Shown piece after piece: positions 1 to 7,501 of a stretch of DNA of 64,000 nucleotides. The stretch's first letter is position 1, and every line of letters starts with the position of its first letter. The position numbers and the translations under genes are program-made. The notes below the pieces were generated by a model. That model made no database searches, was not told where the DNA came from, and saw only the letters and a list, made by a program, of their open reading frames with translations. This stretch comes from Oceanicola sp. (GTDB taxonomy: Bacteria > Pseudomonadota > Alphaproteobacteria > Rhodobacterales > Rhodobacteraceae): contig CP051231.1 in assembly GCA_017792405.1 (NCBI GenBank), forward strand, positions 384,634-448,633, read 5' to 3'.

Positions 1-966
1 AACTGAGCGACCTTCAATTCGGGCAAACCAGTATTCCGATACTTCAGGTTTGAACTTGCCGCTTCGAGCCCATTCAAAAGCCCGCCGTGCTTGTTGCTTT
101 GCGCTGCCCGAGTAGCCGAAAAAACCCGCCAGCTTGCCGGTCGGAAGCGGTGCGGGGAACTCGATGCAACTCGGTTTGTCCTGCTCGACAAGGTGCAATG
201 ACGAGGAAAGCCCCGCCACGGGCGCCTTCGTCGCTCCGCCGCTGCGCTGCGCCATCGCTTTGTTAGGCAGCAGGATTTGGGCCAGTTGCACTGGCGCGTC
301 GGCAACTGCGCGGCTGGCCACGCTGTTGCCTTTCGCCGATCTCTCGAGAAGCCCGAACGCCTGACGGCTCGCAAAACGCCCTGTATCGGCATCGGCGCCG
401 CGCGGCGTTCGGGTTTTCAGGCAGGTGCCGCCGTAGCCGCGAAACTTGAAATGGTAGTTAAGCAGCCCTTTGTGGTTCTGGGTTCGCTCATTGTCGGCCA
501 AGTGGAAAACCACGTAATCCCCTTCGCCAACAAATTCCCCTTGAGCGGATGTGCCTCCTTGAGCGCTGCTCTGACCGACGCAGATATCGGGCCGTATCTC
601 TCGTCGATAGATTGAGACGAACTCCGCTGGCACTTGCGCCAAAGCGCGCGTGTAACCGGTAGCGACAATGACATCGCTTGGTAGGCCGCCTGTGCTGAAG
701 TTCAGAAAAGTTCTCCCGTTAACGCCAGACCTGATGAAGAACCGTCCCCCTGCCCGGTATCGCACCGCGCCTTTGCTCTCCAAGAGAAAGTGGTTGTTTG
801 GGTCTGCGTAGCGAAACTTCAGTTCCACTGCCCGGCTGGCACGACCGTCAGGTGAATAAAAAACTCCATTCCGCTCCGGTCCCGGAAGCCCCTCGCATCC
901 GTCTGCCAAGGCCGGTAGTACCCAGAGTGCGCCGAGAAACGCAGCCGTGAAAATCTTGCTGGCCAT
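1..966 (-). CDS. Secreted protein of unknown function, 3' end cut by window edge
   Basis: Reading the minus strand from the ATG at 966 gives 322 codons with no stop before the window edge, so the C-terminus is missing. The N-terminus is a Sec signal peptide: MASKIFTAAF, a hydrophobic core, then a likely cleavage after ALA near residue 21. The mature part has scattered cysteines (near residues 23, 132, 182 and 280) compatible with periplasmic disulfides, and no family I recognise. A GGGGCGA stretch lies about 7 bases before the ATG. The gene lies outside the inferred left end of the integrated element, so it is probably chromosomal flank. Shorter frames inside this span are out of frame with the signal peptide and are not genes. 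Confidence 0.7.
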   Translation of the reverse strand, partial: MASKIFTAAFLGALWVLPALADGCEGLPGPERNGVFYSPDGRASRAVELKFRYADPNNHFLLESKGAVRYRAGGRFFIRSGVNGRTFLNFSTGGLPSDVIVATGYTRALAQVPAEFVSIYRREIRPDICVGQSSAQGGTSAQGEFVGEGDYVVFHLADNERTQNHKGLLNYHFKFRGYGGTCLKTRTPRGADADTGRFASRQAFGLLERSAKGNSVASRAVADAPVQLAQILLPNKAMAQRSGGATKAPVAGLSSSLHLVEQDKPSCIEFPAPLPTGKLAGFFGYSGSAKQQARRAFEWARSGKFKPEVSEYWFARIEGRSV

Positions 967-1552
967 ACAATTCGCCCCACTGAAACTTCAATGACAATGC
1001 GCAATATTATGGCACAAAATCGATAATTTCTGAATAAGATGATCAGATTTTGCTGAGCCCTTGGGAATTTTCAATGTTTTCCTTTGCTTGATCCTAGGTT
1101 GGCACGCTATCTTTGTGGCTGCCCGAATAAGCTGATCGGCGCGCTGTCAGTTCTATTTCTGGGTGATCGGAGATGGACGGTGACCTGATTCCCTTCCCCC
1201 CGCATTGAGCGCTATCCGCCGCAACCATGCTTGTAACGTACGCAAGCCCAACCAGGCGTGGCGGCCTCACGTCGCAGCAAATCATGCGTCTGCGGCAAGC
1301 GAGGGTAAGGAAAACCGATCGGTAAGCGACATATGCCGTGTCCTGACGGCGTGGCGTGCAAGCCGACATCGTGTATGCACAAAGATCGGTTGGAAAATTG
1401 TGCTCGGTCCGTATATGTCATTGGGGAGATGGTGCAGCTAGAGAGAGAAACTTGGAACTCTCTCTTTGAAGTATTGCACGATTGGGAACTCCAACTAAAG
1501 GCTTGTAAATCCGCTAACACCGCAACTCAGGACAATTGTCCGAGGAGCGGTG
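967..1552. other. Intergenic region spanning the left element boundary
   Basis: This 586-base gap separates the minus-strand secreted protein from mobC. No convincing stand-alone gene is visible. Its right part contains the inferred attL core (1422-1435). An imperfect inverted repeat with GCTTG/CAAGC arms lies at 1229-1247. An origin of transfer is expected close to mobC and the relaxase, most likely between 1436 and 1552, but I cannot point to a nic site. The frame running 1435-1572 is better read as the recombinase C-terminal tail in the excised circle than as a separate gene. Confidence 0.45.
1422..1435. repeat. Inferred attL core (direct repeat of attR)
   Basis: TGGGGAGATGGTGC here matches TGGAGAGATGGTGC at 21711-21724 in the same orientation, 13 of 14 positions, with 10 consecutive identical bases. 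The right copy covers the last bases and encoded CCA of tRNA-Thr, a classic integration target. The left copy lies 117 bases before mobC, where the end of a mobilizable element is expected. Both copies are in the same reading phase relative to the recombinase frame. Confidence 0.65.
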
Positions 1553-1960
1553 ATGGCAATATCGCGCCATGATTTCAATAAGATAGCCTCAAAGCCAGCG
1601 AAGAAGCGCGAAGCGCCGTTCTCGCTGCGTCTGAGCTTCGAAGAAAAAGCCGCCCTTAAGAAGATGGCGGGCGATATGGCTCTTGGAGCCTATATCAAGG
1701 CCGTCCTCTTTGATGCTGCATCGCACAAAGTTGGTGCCAAACGCTCCAAGGTTTCTGATCAAGAAGCTCTTGGGCGTGTTCTGGGTCAGCTTGGTAAGTC
1801 GCGCCTGTCGTCCAATGTGAACCAGCTCGCTAAGGCCGTGAACATGGGATCGCTCCCTGTCACGCCGGAGACAGAGAAAGAGCTTCGTCAGGCGTGCGCC
1901 GATATCGCAGAAATGCGCCATGAGCTGATGCGTGCCCTCCATCCGAGGGGGCGCTCATGA
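1553..1960 (+). CDS. mobC: MobC-family mobilization (relaxosome) protein
   Basis: This 135-aa protein has the MobC pattern: a basic N-terminus, the segment SLRLSFEEKAALKKMA, then AYIKAVLF, and a conserved second half reading LGQLGKSRLSSNVNQLAKA. In this family the protein is a DNA-binding accessory factor that helps the relaxase nick oriT. I chose the ATG at 1553 because GAGGAG sits about 6 bases upstream; the GTG three bases earlier lacks that spacing. It overlaps the relaxase start by 4 bases (ATGA), so the two are translationally coupled. In the excised circle its start would also overlap the end of the recombinase frame. Confidence 0.85.
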   Translation: MAISRHDFNKIASKPAKKREAPFSLRLSFEEKAALKKMAGDMALGAYIKAVLFDAASHKVGAKRSKVSDQEALGRVLGQLGKSRLSSNVNQLAKAVNMGSLPVTPETEKELRQACADIAEMRHELMRALHPRGRS

Positions 1961-3318
1961 TCCTCAAAGCCAAAGAACGCGGCAATGCTCCCCAACTTGC
2001 AAAATACCTGCTCTCGATGCGGGACAATGAGCATGTCGAGCTGCATGAAGTGCGCGGCTTTGTCAGTGATGATCTGCTCGAAGCGTTCGCAGAAGCTGAA
2101 GCGATTTCCAAGGGCACGAAGTGCAAGAAGCATCTCTTTTCTATGAGCCTCAACCCGCCGGAAGGCGAAGTCGTTGACCGTCACGTTTTCGAGCGGGTGA
2201 TTGACCGCATCGAACAAAAACTGGCTCTGACCAACCATGCTCGCGCTATCGTCTTCCATGAGAAGGAAGGCAGGCGGCACGCCCATGCCGTTTGGTCACG
2301 CATCGATAGCGAGACCATGCGTGCCAAGAACATGTCCTTCTACAAGCAAAAGCTCATGGACGTATCGCGCGACCTGTATCTCCAGCAAAGCTGGCAGATG
2401 CCCAAAGGCATGCTCGATAAATCAATGCGCAATCCGCTTCGCTTCACGCACGCGGAATGGCAACAGGCGCAGCGGGTCAAGACCGATCCCCGCCTGATCA
2501 AGGCCGCTATCCAGCAATGCTGGAATAGTTCCGACAACACCGAAACCCTCAAAGCCGCACTGGAAGAAAAAGGCTTCTTCTTAGCAAAGGGTGATCGCCG
2601 CTCGGTCGTCGCGATAGATGTGCGGGGCGAAACGTACTCGCTATCCCGTATGGCGAATATCAAAGCCAGGGATGTGCGCGCCCGCATCACCGATCATAAA
2701 GACTTGCCATCCGCGCAAGATACCAAAGCCCAGATTGCGACCCGCATGACCGATAAGCTGAAAGGCTATCTGCATGATGTGAAGTCGAGTGCGAAACGTC
2801 TGCCGCCCTCTGTTGAGTTCAAGCGGCAGGAGATGATCCAGCGCCATCGCGAAGATCGCAAAGTTGCACATCAACGCATTGAAGAGCGCCAACGCTTGGA
2901 GCGAGTTCAAAGAGCTGCGCGCTTGCCCAAGGGCATGAAAGGCATCTGGAGCCGCATCACGGGCAAGTTCGCCCTGATCAAAGAACAAAACGAAATGGAC
3001 GCGCTCAAGAGCTGGCAGCGCGACCGCGCCGCGAAAGATGCGCTTGTTTCCAAGCAACTGGATGAGCGCGTGAGGCTTCAACGCGTCATCGACAAGCTAC
3101 GGGAAGAACGCGCCCGCGAAATCGCGATAATTCACAAAGAGATTGCCGCCTATCTCGCCATGAAGCGCGGCGACGTGCCGTCCTTGGACAAAGTTCGCCG
3201 TCCAGAGGCCAAGGACAGGCTCAAGGTCGATGCGCGCAAGCAGGACTTGGAACGTCAACGCCAACGTGAGCGTAGACGTTCGCGCGATGATGACCGCGAT
3301 AGAGGGCCAGGGTTTTAA
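1957..3318 (+). CDS. Relaxase / mobilization nuclease (MobA/VirD2 type)
   Basis: This 453-aa protein carries the relaxase histidine cluster: H94 and H101, then RRHAHAVWSRID with H108 and H110. The family cleaves one strand at oriT and stays attached to the 5' end through a tyrosine; Y17 near the N-terminus is the best-placed candidate. The N-terminal ~170 residues are the nuclease domain. From about residue 270 the protein is strongly basic and predicted coiled-coil, rich in R, K, E and Q, ending in an RRRSRDDDRDR tail typical of MOB-P relaxase C-termini that interact with the coupling protein. It is coupled to mobC by an ATGA overlap. Confidence 0.88.
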   Translation: MILKAKERGNAPQLAKYLLSMRDNEHVELHEVRGFVSDDLLEAFAEAEAISKGTKCKKHLFSMSLNPPEGEVVDRHVFERVIDRIEQKLALTNHARAIVFHEKEGRRHAHAVWSRIDSETMRAKNMSFYKQKLMDVSRDLYLQQSWQMPKGMLDKSMRNPLRFTHAEWQQAQRVKTDPRLIKAAIQQCWNSSDNTETLKAALEEKGFFLAKGDRRSVVAIDVRGETYSLSRMANIKARDVRARITDHKDLPSAQDTKAQIATRMTDKLKGYLHDVKSSAKRLPPSVEFKRQEMIQRHREDRKVAHQRIEERQRLERVQRAARLPKGMKGIWSRITGKFALIKEQNEMDALKSWQRDRAAKDALVSKQLDERVRLQRVIDKLREERAREIAIIHKEIAAYLAMKRGDVPSLDKVRRPEAKDRLKVDARKQDLERQRQRERRRSRDDDRDRGPGF

Positions 3319-3339
3319 CCAATAGAAAGGAGGTCGCCT

Positions 3340-3567
3340 ATGCGACAGAAGCTACGACAAACATTCATGCTGAACTTGGACGAGAACAACGCTCGTCTGC
3401 TCAATGATCTGAAAGAGCATTTTAGATTGAAGGCAGAGGACACCATTCGCCTGACCATCAGGCTGGCCCATGCACGCCTGAAAAAGCCCGATGTTCTTGT
3501 GCCCAAGTTCAAGCCAAACGCTCACCGTGACGATTGGTATGATGAAGATGATCATCTGCCGGAGTAA
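3340..3567 (+). CDS. Small accessory protein downstream of relaxase
   Basis: This 75-aa protein follows the relaxase by 21 bases and has a near-perfect ribosome binding site (GAAAGGAGG, 7 bases before the ATG). The sequence is basic at the N-terminus and acidic at the C-terminus (DDWYDEDDHLPE). The stretch MLNLDENNARLLNDLKEHF could form a beta strand plus two helices as in ribbon-helix-helix proteins, but I do not recognise a named family. Position and strong RBS suggest a DNA-binding or relaxosome accessory role. It ends at a strong hairpin that overlaps the convergent gene. Confidence 0.6.
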   Translation: MRQKLRQTFMLNLDENNARLLNDLKEHFRLKAEDTIRLTIRLAHARLKKPDVLVPKFKPNAHRDDWYDEDDHLPE

Positions 3568-3968
3568 CGCCGCCCAAAATGGGCGGCGTTTGGCTCGGCT
3601 TGCCACCAAGCGTAGTAGTAAACGCTATCGCCGTCCGCGATAGCTTCACGCGCTTTGGCCACGAATGCAAAATCATCATCGGATTCTGTCCCGTCAGATT
3701 CTCCGAAGAAGAAGCCCGAAGTTGGCGGCAGGTTTTCTGCTTTGAGATCGGCTTCGAGCCTGTCGAGATCATCGAGATTCAAAGCAACAGGCGTGCAGTT
3801 GAAATCTTGTTGCTCGCCGCCTTTCTCAAAGTAGAGCTGTTGCATCCAGCCGTGAAGATTGGGGTGCTTGCGCCAATAGTGCAACTCGCCCGAACTCTGG
3901 CTTGGCTTGAAATCGACCTCCCGATCAAAGCGCTCATCTGAAGTCATTGCATACATATCTAGTCCCAT
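3552..3968 (-). CDS. Phage/plasmid-type conserved hypothetical (MGLDMYA family)
   Basis: The 138-aa product starts MGLDMYAM and contains HYWRKHPNLHGWMQQLYFEKGG, LPPTSGFFFG and a YYYAWW ending. This recurrent set of motifs occurs in small phage and mobile-element proteins of unknown function that are often misannotated. The start at 3968 is fixed by AAAGGAG 8 bases upstream; the longer upstream frame is not needed. The last 16 bases overlap the convergent small gene, and its final codons run through the hairpin at 3566-3590. Confidence 0.65.
   Translation of the reverse strand: MGLDMYAMTSDERFDREVDFKPSQSSGELHYWRKHPNLHGWMQQLYFEKGGEQQDFNCTPVALNLDDLDRLEADLKAENLPPTSGFFFGESDGTESDDDFAFVAKAREAIADGDSVYYYAWWQAEPNAAHFGRRYSGR
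3566..3590. terminator. Bidirectional hairpin between convergent genes
   Basis: AACGCCGCCCA and TGGGCGGCGTT form a perfect 11-bp stem with a 3-base loop, immediately after the stop of the preceding plus-strand gene. The U-rich tail is short (GTTTGG). It could end plus-strand transcription from the mobC-relaxase operon. Confidence 0.6.
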
Positions 3969-4207
3969 TGTTTTCTCCTTTCGTTTCATGGGTTTCGTCC
4001 TGATGGACGCTCCCGAAACGGCAGGGGCGAAAACGCAGGCAGTCATGGGCAACACGGGTAGGCATCGCCAGGTGCGGGCAGCCCGATTGACGGACAAGTT
4101 GGCTCTGCCAGGGAATGCGGAAAATCCTACTCCAAGGACGAAGCCGAAACGGCAGGGAAAACCAAAGGACTGGTGATTGCAAAGTGAGTGAGCTTTGAGC
4201 GGCGCGG

Positions 4208-5086
4208 CTATTTCTTGATGCGGGCGGTTGCCAGCTTGGTCGCTACGTCAATTGCATCCAGATCGACATAGACTTCGTTGTTGTTCGGCTCGGTGCGGTA
4301 CTTTGCGAAGCTCTCGCCGAGATACTTTTCGATTTCAATGGCATCTTGAACTGATCCGATACGCTGGTCGGTGTGCAGCACCCACTGCTTCTCGGAAGAC
4401 AGGCGAAACTTGTTGAATTCACGCACGCGCTGCGCAGCGTCTTGCGCATGACCAATTTTGAGTATGCGTCCGCCCTTGCCAAGTGTTGCAATGTAAATGG
4501 CATTGATTGCTTCGGGGTTTGGCTCGACGGTGTAGCTATTCAGGGCAAAAGGGTGTTTCTGGCGAAGTTGATGAAGTCGTCCAACCATTGTTTGGTAGCG
4601 CGGCGTCATGACCTCCAACTCTTTGCCGTTGGTGGAAAGCACCTCCATCAGAACGGAGGATAACTCATCATCAAGTTCTTGGACGGTGGTGATCGCCCGC
4701 TGTGTATGCGTCGATGGTGTATAACCTGACAGTTCCCGAAACTCTGGTGCATCTTGTATGATCCAAGTCCGAATGGGCTGGAGCGCAAACGGCCAGCGAT
4801 AGGAACCGTCTTCGAGTTTGTCCCATGGATTGCGTGCCTCGATTCCGAATTCTTCAGTATCAGCGGTGCTATGGCTGATCTGCCAAACATTGATGACACG
4901 ACCTTTCAGAGCGTCCGGTATCTGCACAGCAGGATCGCCTGGGTTGCGGCTGACAACGCCGAAAACAAAATCGCCTTCCTGTGTGCTGCGGAGAGCCGCC
5001 GTGCGGTTCTGCTTGCTGGTGAAGGTCAGCGGGGTTCCCCGATCACCGTGGCTTCCCCAGACATAGGTGTAAAATACTCTGCTCAT
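4208..5086 (-). CDS. GIY-YIG (T5orf172-like) nuclease with N-terminal PUA/EVE-like domain
   Basis: The C-terminal third of this 292-aa protein fits the T5orf172/MUG113 branch of the GIY-YIG nuclease superfamily: AIYIAT at about 196-201, RILKIGHAQDAAQR at 207-220 with R220, and the acidic EIEKYLGESF at 251-260 that would hold the metal-binding Glu. The N-terminal 110 residues (GDFVFGVVSRN, GRVINVWQISHS) look like a small beta-barrel of the PUA/EVE/ASCH kind, which in other nucleases reads modified bases. That combination would suit a modification-dependent restriction enzyme, but the domain call at the N-terminus is tentative. The gene sits in the cargo of the mobilizable element. Confidence 0.6.
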   Translation of the reverse strand: MSRVFYTYVWGSHGDRGTPLTFTSKQNRTAALRSTQEGDFVFGVVSRNPGDPAVQIPDALKGRVINVWQISHSTADTEEFGIEARNPWDKLEDGSYRWPFALQPIRTWIIQDAPEFRELSGYTPSTHTQRAITTVQELDDELSSVLMEVLSTNGKELEVMTPRYQTMVGRLHQLRQKHPFALNSYTVEPNPEAINAIYIATLGKGGRILKIGHAQDAAQRVREFNKFRLSSEKQWVLHTDQRIGSVQDAIEIEKYLGESFAKYRTEPNNNEVYVDLDAIDVATKLATARIKK

Positions 5087-5122
5087 TCACCCGACCCTAA
5101 GTCTTTCACCGTCATGAAGAAA

Positions 5123-5147
5123 GAGCACCGCAAGATGTGCGGTGCTC
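5123..5147 (-). terminator. Intrinsic terminator for the 5804-5152 minus-strand operon
   Basis: GAGCACCGCA and TGCGGTGCTC make a perfect 10-bp stem with a 5-base loop, directly after the stop at 5152. On the minus strand it is followed by TTTCTTCAT, a modest U-tract. Confidence 0.75.
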
Positions 5148-5151
5148 GTCA

Positions 5152-5358
5152 TTAGAGTAGGTCGAAGAGATCGACTTGCTGCGGCAAGCTGTCCAGAAAT
5201 TCTAGATGTCCGAAATCATTGTAGATGTGAGCGAATTTGAGACTCATCGATGTATGCACAGGCGCGCTGATGTTTGGCAGCGGCTCGCCAGCATGTTCTT
5301 TGCGATAGGCGTGAAGCTCTCTTGCGACGTCGCGGTAGATCGAGACATTGCGGGCCAA
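5152..5358 (-). CDS. Small hypothetical protein, last gene of a three-gene operon
   Basis: This 68-aa frame begins 3 bases after the stop of the gene before it, with a TTG start and no obvious RBS, so translation would depend on coupling. It ends in an acidic, leucine-rich tail (LPQQVDLFDLL) and is followed by a strong terminator. I do not recognise a family. The tight spacing and terminator are the main arguments that it is real. Confidence 0.45.
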   Translation of the reverse strand: MARNVSIYRDVARELHAYRKEHAGEPLPNISAPVHTSMSLKFAHIYNDFGHLEFLDSLPQQVDLFDLL

Positions 5359-5361
5359 TGA

Positions 5362-5571
5362 TCAGCAAACTTCATCGCGGATACCGCACAGCTTCTGCGA
5401 GCGCTGAGGCTCAGGGTTTTTCGCCGCAGCCAGAATTTCCTCTCGGAGATATCCTTGGTAGCCTTCAAGCCGGACTAAGCCCCGAATGGCTCTTGGGGAC
5501 AGCACCTTGCCATCAAGAAGATAGTACCATGGGTGGCCAGGTCGGTAGCCGCGGGTGCCTGGGGCGCTCAT
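5362..5571 (-). CDS. Small hypothetical protein
   Basis: A 69-aa protein (start MSAPGTRGYRPGHPWYYLLDG) coupled by an ATGA overlap to the 78-aa gene upstream. It has no recognisable domain. It resembles the short basic accessory proteins common in alphaproteobacterial conjugative elements, but I cannot assign a function. Confidence 0.5.
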   Translation of the reverse strand: MSAPGTRGYRPGHPWYYLLDGKVLSPRAIRGLVRLEGYQGYLREEILAAAKNPEPQRSQKLCGIRDEVC

Positions 5572-5804
5572 GAGCGCCCCGCTTCGTTTGAGGTTTCGGG
5601 AGCATCTTCGAGCGGAAGGCGCAGAACGATGCGGCCATTGATCGGGCAGGTTTCAAGCTGGAGCGTGAAGCCCCGTCCGTCTTTATGCTGCCAAGCGGCT
5701 CCGACTTTGTTCCAGAAGGATTTCTCGCCCCTTTGGGTGACGTGCCACGCCAGATAGTCGGGCGCGTTCAAGGGAAGGTTTTGGTTGGTTTTTTCGCGTG
5801 CCAT
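5568..5804 (-). CDS. Conserved mobile-element hypothetical protein
   Basis: The 78-aa product contains FWNKVGAAWQHKDGRGFTL followed by INGRIVLRLP, a motif set I associate with small accessory proteins of alphaproteobacterial plasmids and integrative elements. The ATG at 5804 has GCAAAGGAG 8 bases upstream, which decides the start over the longer frame. It is the first gene of a three-gene minus-strand operon that ends at the 5123-5147 terminator. Function is unknown. Confidence 0.6.
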   Translation of the reverse strand: MAREKTNQNLPLNAPDYLAWHVTQRGEKSFWNKVGAAWQHKDGRGFTLQLETCPINGRIVLRLPLEDAPETSNEAGRS

Positions 5805-6336
5805 GGTTTTTCTCCTTTGCTTCAAGTTGGCTTGCTAACGCCCTCCCGTAGAGCCGAAGGCAAAGGATCAGGGTTCATGTTCAACACGGCTGGCAAAGCC
5901 AGGTGGAGCGGGCAGGACATTGAAGAATGAGCCGCGTTCGCTCAGGGAATTGGGGCAGTAAGTGCAAGTCGGCTGATCAGCAAAGAGGCCAGACCATCCG
6001 CAAAAAATCCTTCGTCCAAAGCTGAAAGCGCCGCGCTGGATAGAGATTGGCGAGCGGCGCTCATCAGTAAGATATCCGCAAGTCCGAATAATGCGCCGCT
6101 GGCATCCAAAGCAGGCGGGCAAACGTGCATCCAGCCTTCTGCCGTTCCAGCCGATCAATCCCGCCTTAGCCGTGATTTCCGTTCAAACAGGCGATGCCGA
6201 GCTTCATGTGCAATCGCTCCTAACGTTCCAAGAGCATTCCCCGACCCATCAGAGCCTTCATTGGCCAATGATGGTGTGCGTGCGGGCCGAAAGGCCCTGA
6301 GCGGTTCGGGGCCTCCTTGAAACAAAGGAGGAAACG
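5805..6336. other. Unassigned 530-base stretch inside the element
   Basis: Overlapping minus-strand frames exist, for example 5868-6158 with two CxxC pairs from a TTG start and 5942-6130 with hydrophobic helices. Neither has a clear RBS and they cannot both be real. I see no confident gene here. The promoter for the minus-strand operon should lie near 5810-5900. Confidence 0.35.
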
Positions 6337-6516
6337 ATGAAACTCGTCTCACGATTTGAAGCGGCAACCCGCAGCACGGCAGAATTGCACGGCCTTCTAA
6401 GAGAAGCCTTCAACGCTTTTGCCGCTGCTCCGCGTGAAAGCCAAGAGCGCAGCAATGCTGTTCAAAGCCTCCGCAATATCGAAGATGAGCTGGCGGCACG
6501 CATGCCGACGCTCTAA
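6337..6516 (+). CDS. 59-aa small protein
   Basis: This short gene (MKLVSRFEAATRSTAELHG...) has an excellent ribosome binding site (AAAGGAGG, 6 bases before the ATG) and is followed by an intrinsic terminator 5 bases after its stop. The sequence is predicted almost entirely helical with regular charge spacing, so a small helical-bundle or DNA-associated accessory protein is plausible. No family is recognised. RBS plus terminator make it much more credible than other frames of this length. Confidence 0.65.
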   Translation: MKLVSRFEAATRSTAELHGLLREAFNAFAAAPRESQERSNAVQSLRNIEDELAARMPTL

Positions 6517-6521
6517 CCAAA

Positions 6522-6553
6522 GCGGCTGGCTATCAGGCCAGCCGCGAATTTTT
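6522..6553. terminator. Intrinsic terminator between convergent genes
   Basis: GCGGCTGGC and GCCAGCCGC form a perfect 9-bp stem with a 6-base loop, followed on the plus strand by GAATTTTT. It sits between the 59-aa gene and the convergent minus-strand HEPN gene. Confidence 0.85.
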
Positions 6554-6556
6554 CAC

Positions 6557-7501
6557 TTAGAAGCGTTCATTATTGTCGTCTTCCCAATAATCTGCCGGGT
6601 CTTCGAGTTCGTAAAACTCCGATGGAGTGTAGAAAGACGTTTGAACATAAATGTCTCCTACCCCGGCAGCACTAAGATGAGAAAGCCCGGATACTTTTAG
6701 GCCACAAGCTATGCATTCGAACCTAGAAGGAAGATACTCCTGCCTCTCCTTGATCACGTCATCTTCCATAGATTGCTGTGGCGCAGATACCGGATCACCG
6801 TACACAAGAGCTGTCGTAGCACATGCAGGGCAATCTACCCTGTGACCAGATTGCCTTGTTGCCCACACTTCCGCTTGAGCGATAGCCTTCTTCTGATCCG
6901 GCTCATCTTTCGCATCCCACACACTCTTATGCGCGGCAATTTGTTTCAGTACCGCCTTGCCGATCTCGTCAACATCAGCATCGATGAAACCCTGCGCCAA
7001 CTTAGCCTCGTCAGCACCCCAAAAATCTTCTGGCTTCATTTCAAGCGCTGCAAGCAGAACATTGCACGCGCGAAAAAAAGTGGGCAGCCACGAAGAAGTC
7101 TTTAAGCCAGCGAAGGCCGTTTCGCTTGAATGCAGCTCTGCGTTTCGTCTTTCAACATGCAACAAGCAGAAGTCCCGAAGTTCCGCGTCAAAAGCTGTGT
7201 CGATTTCACTCTGCCGCCGGATCGCCTCAGATATTGCAACAGACTTGGGCACGAATTTTTTAGCATTAGGGATTTTCCCCAGGGCATAATACAGATTGTG
7301 CCAGTTATTCTGGTCAGCAACCAACGTTGGACTGACTTTTGAAAGCGCTGATCGAACAAGAAGCTCAAGACAAAAGCTAGACCAGAGTCCATATTGCCAA
7401 TCATCTTTTGAGAACTCGGCCATTTGTTCGGCATAGGTTTGAGCCTTTGCGAGAAACGCCGCCGAATCCCAAGTGTCCAATTGAATATCCGACCCGCTCA
7501 C
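6557..7501 (-). CDS. HEPN-motif protein with C-terminal zinc ribbon
   Basis: The 314-aa protein has a helical N-terminal half with RNAELH at 119-124, the R-x4-H motif of HEPN ribonuclease-type domains, preceded by a helix reading ELLVRSAL near 46-53. The C-terminal part has two CxxC pairs (C224/C227 and C263/C266), a zinc ribbon that could bind nucleic acid or a partner. HEPN proteins are frequent RNase effectors of toxin-antitoxin and antiphage systems. The GTG start overlaps the stop of the dioxygenase gene upstream (GTGA), so the two proteins are made together. Whether the HEPN site is catalytic cannot be told from sequence alone. Confidence 0.6.
   Translation of the reverse strand: MSGSDIQLDTWDSAAFLAKAQTYAEQMAEFSKDDWQYGLWSSFCLELLVRSALSKVSPTLVADQNNWHNLYYALGKIPNAKKFVPKSVAISEAIRRQSEIDTAFDAELRDFCLLHVERRNAELHSSETAFAGLKTSSWLPTFFRACNVLLAALEMKPEDFWGADEAKLAQGFIDADVDEIGKAVLKQIAAHKSVWDAKDEPDQKKAIAQAEVWATRQSGHRVDCPACATTALVYGDPVSAPQQSMEDDVIKERQEYLPSRFECIACGLKVSGLSHLSAAGVGDIYVQTSFYTPSEFYELEDPADYWEDDNNERF

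Noticed and set aside
417..1004. Two short minus-strand frames (417-674 and 819-1004)
   Set aside because: Both are out of phase with the 322-codon frame from 966 that begins with a signal peptide and stays open to the window edge.
1427..1520. tRNA-like 3' half on the minus strand (T-arm-like loop followed by GCTGCACCA)
   Set aside because: No acceptor 5' strand, D-arm or anticodon arm can be found upstream, and the T-stem does not close a 7-base loop. The resemblance fits attP mimicry of the tRNA target.
1333..1572. 79-aa plus-strand frame between the left flank and mobC
   Set aside because: Its part before 1426 is chromosomal flank and lacks an RBS. The part from 1435 is better explained as the C-terminal extension of the recombinase in the circular form.
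3907..4182. Overlapping frames on both strands between the MGLDMYA gene and the GIY-YIG gene
   Set aside because: Neither strand has an RBS or recognisable protein. The region more likely holds the promoter and leader of the minus-strand MGLDMYA gene.
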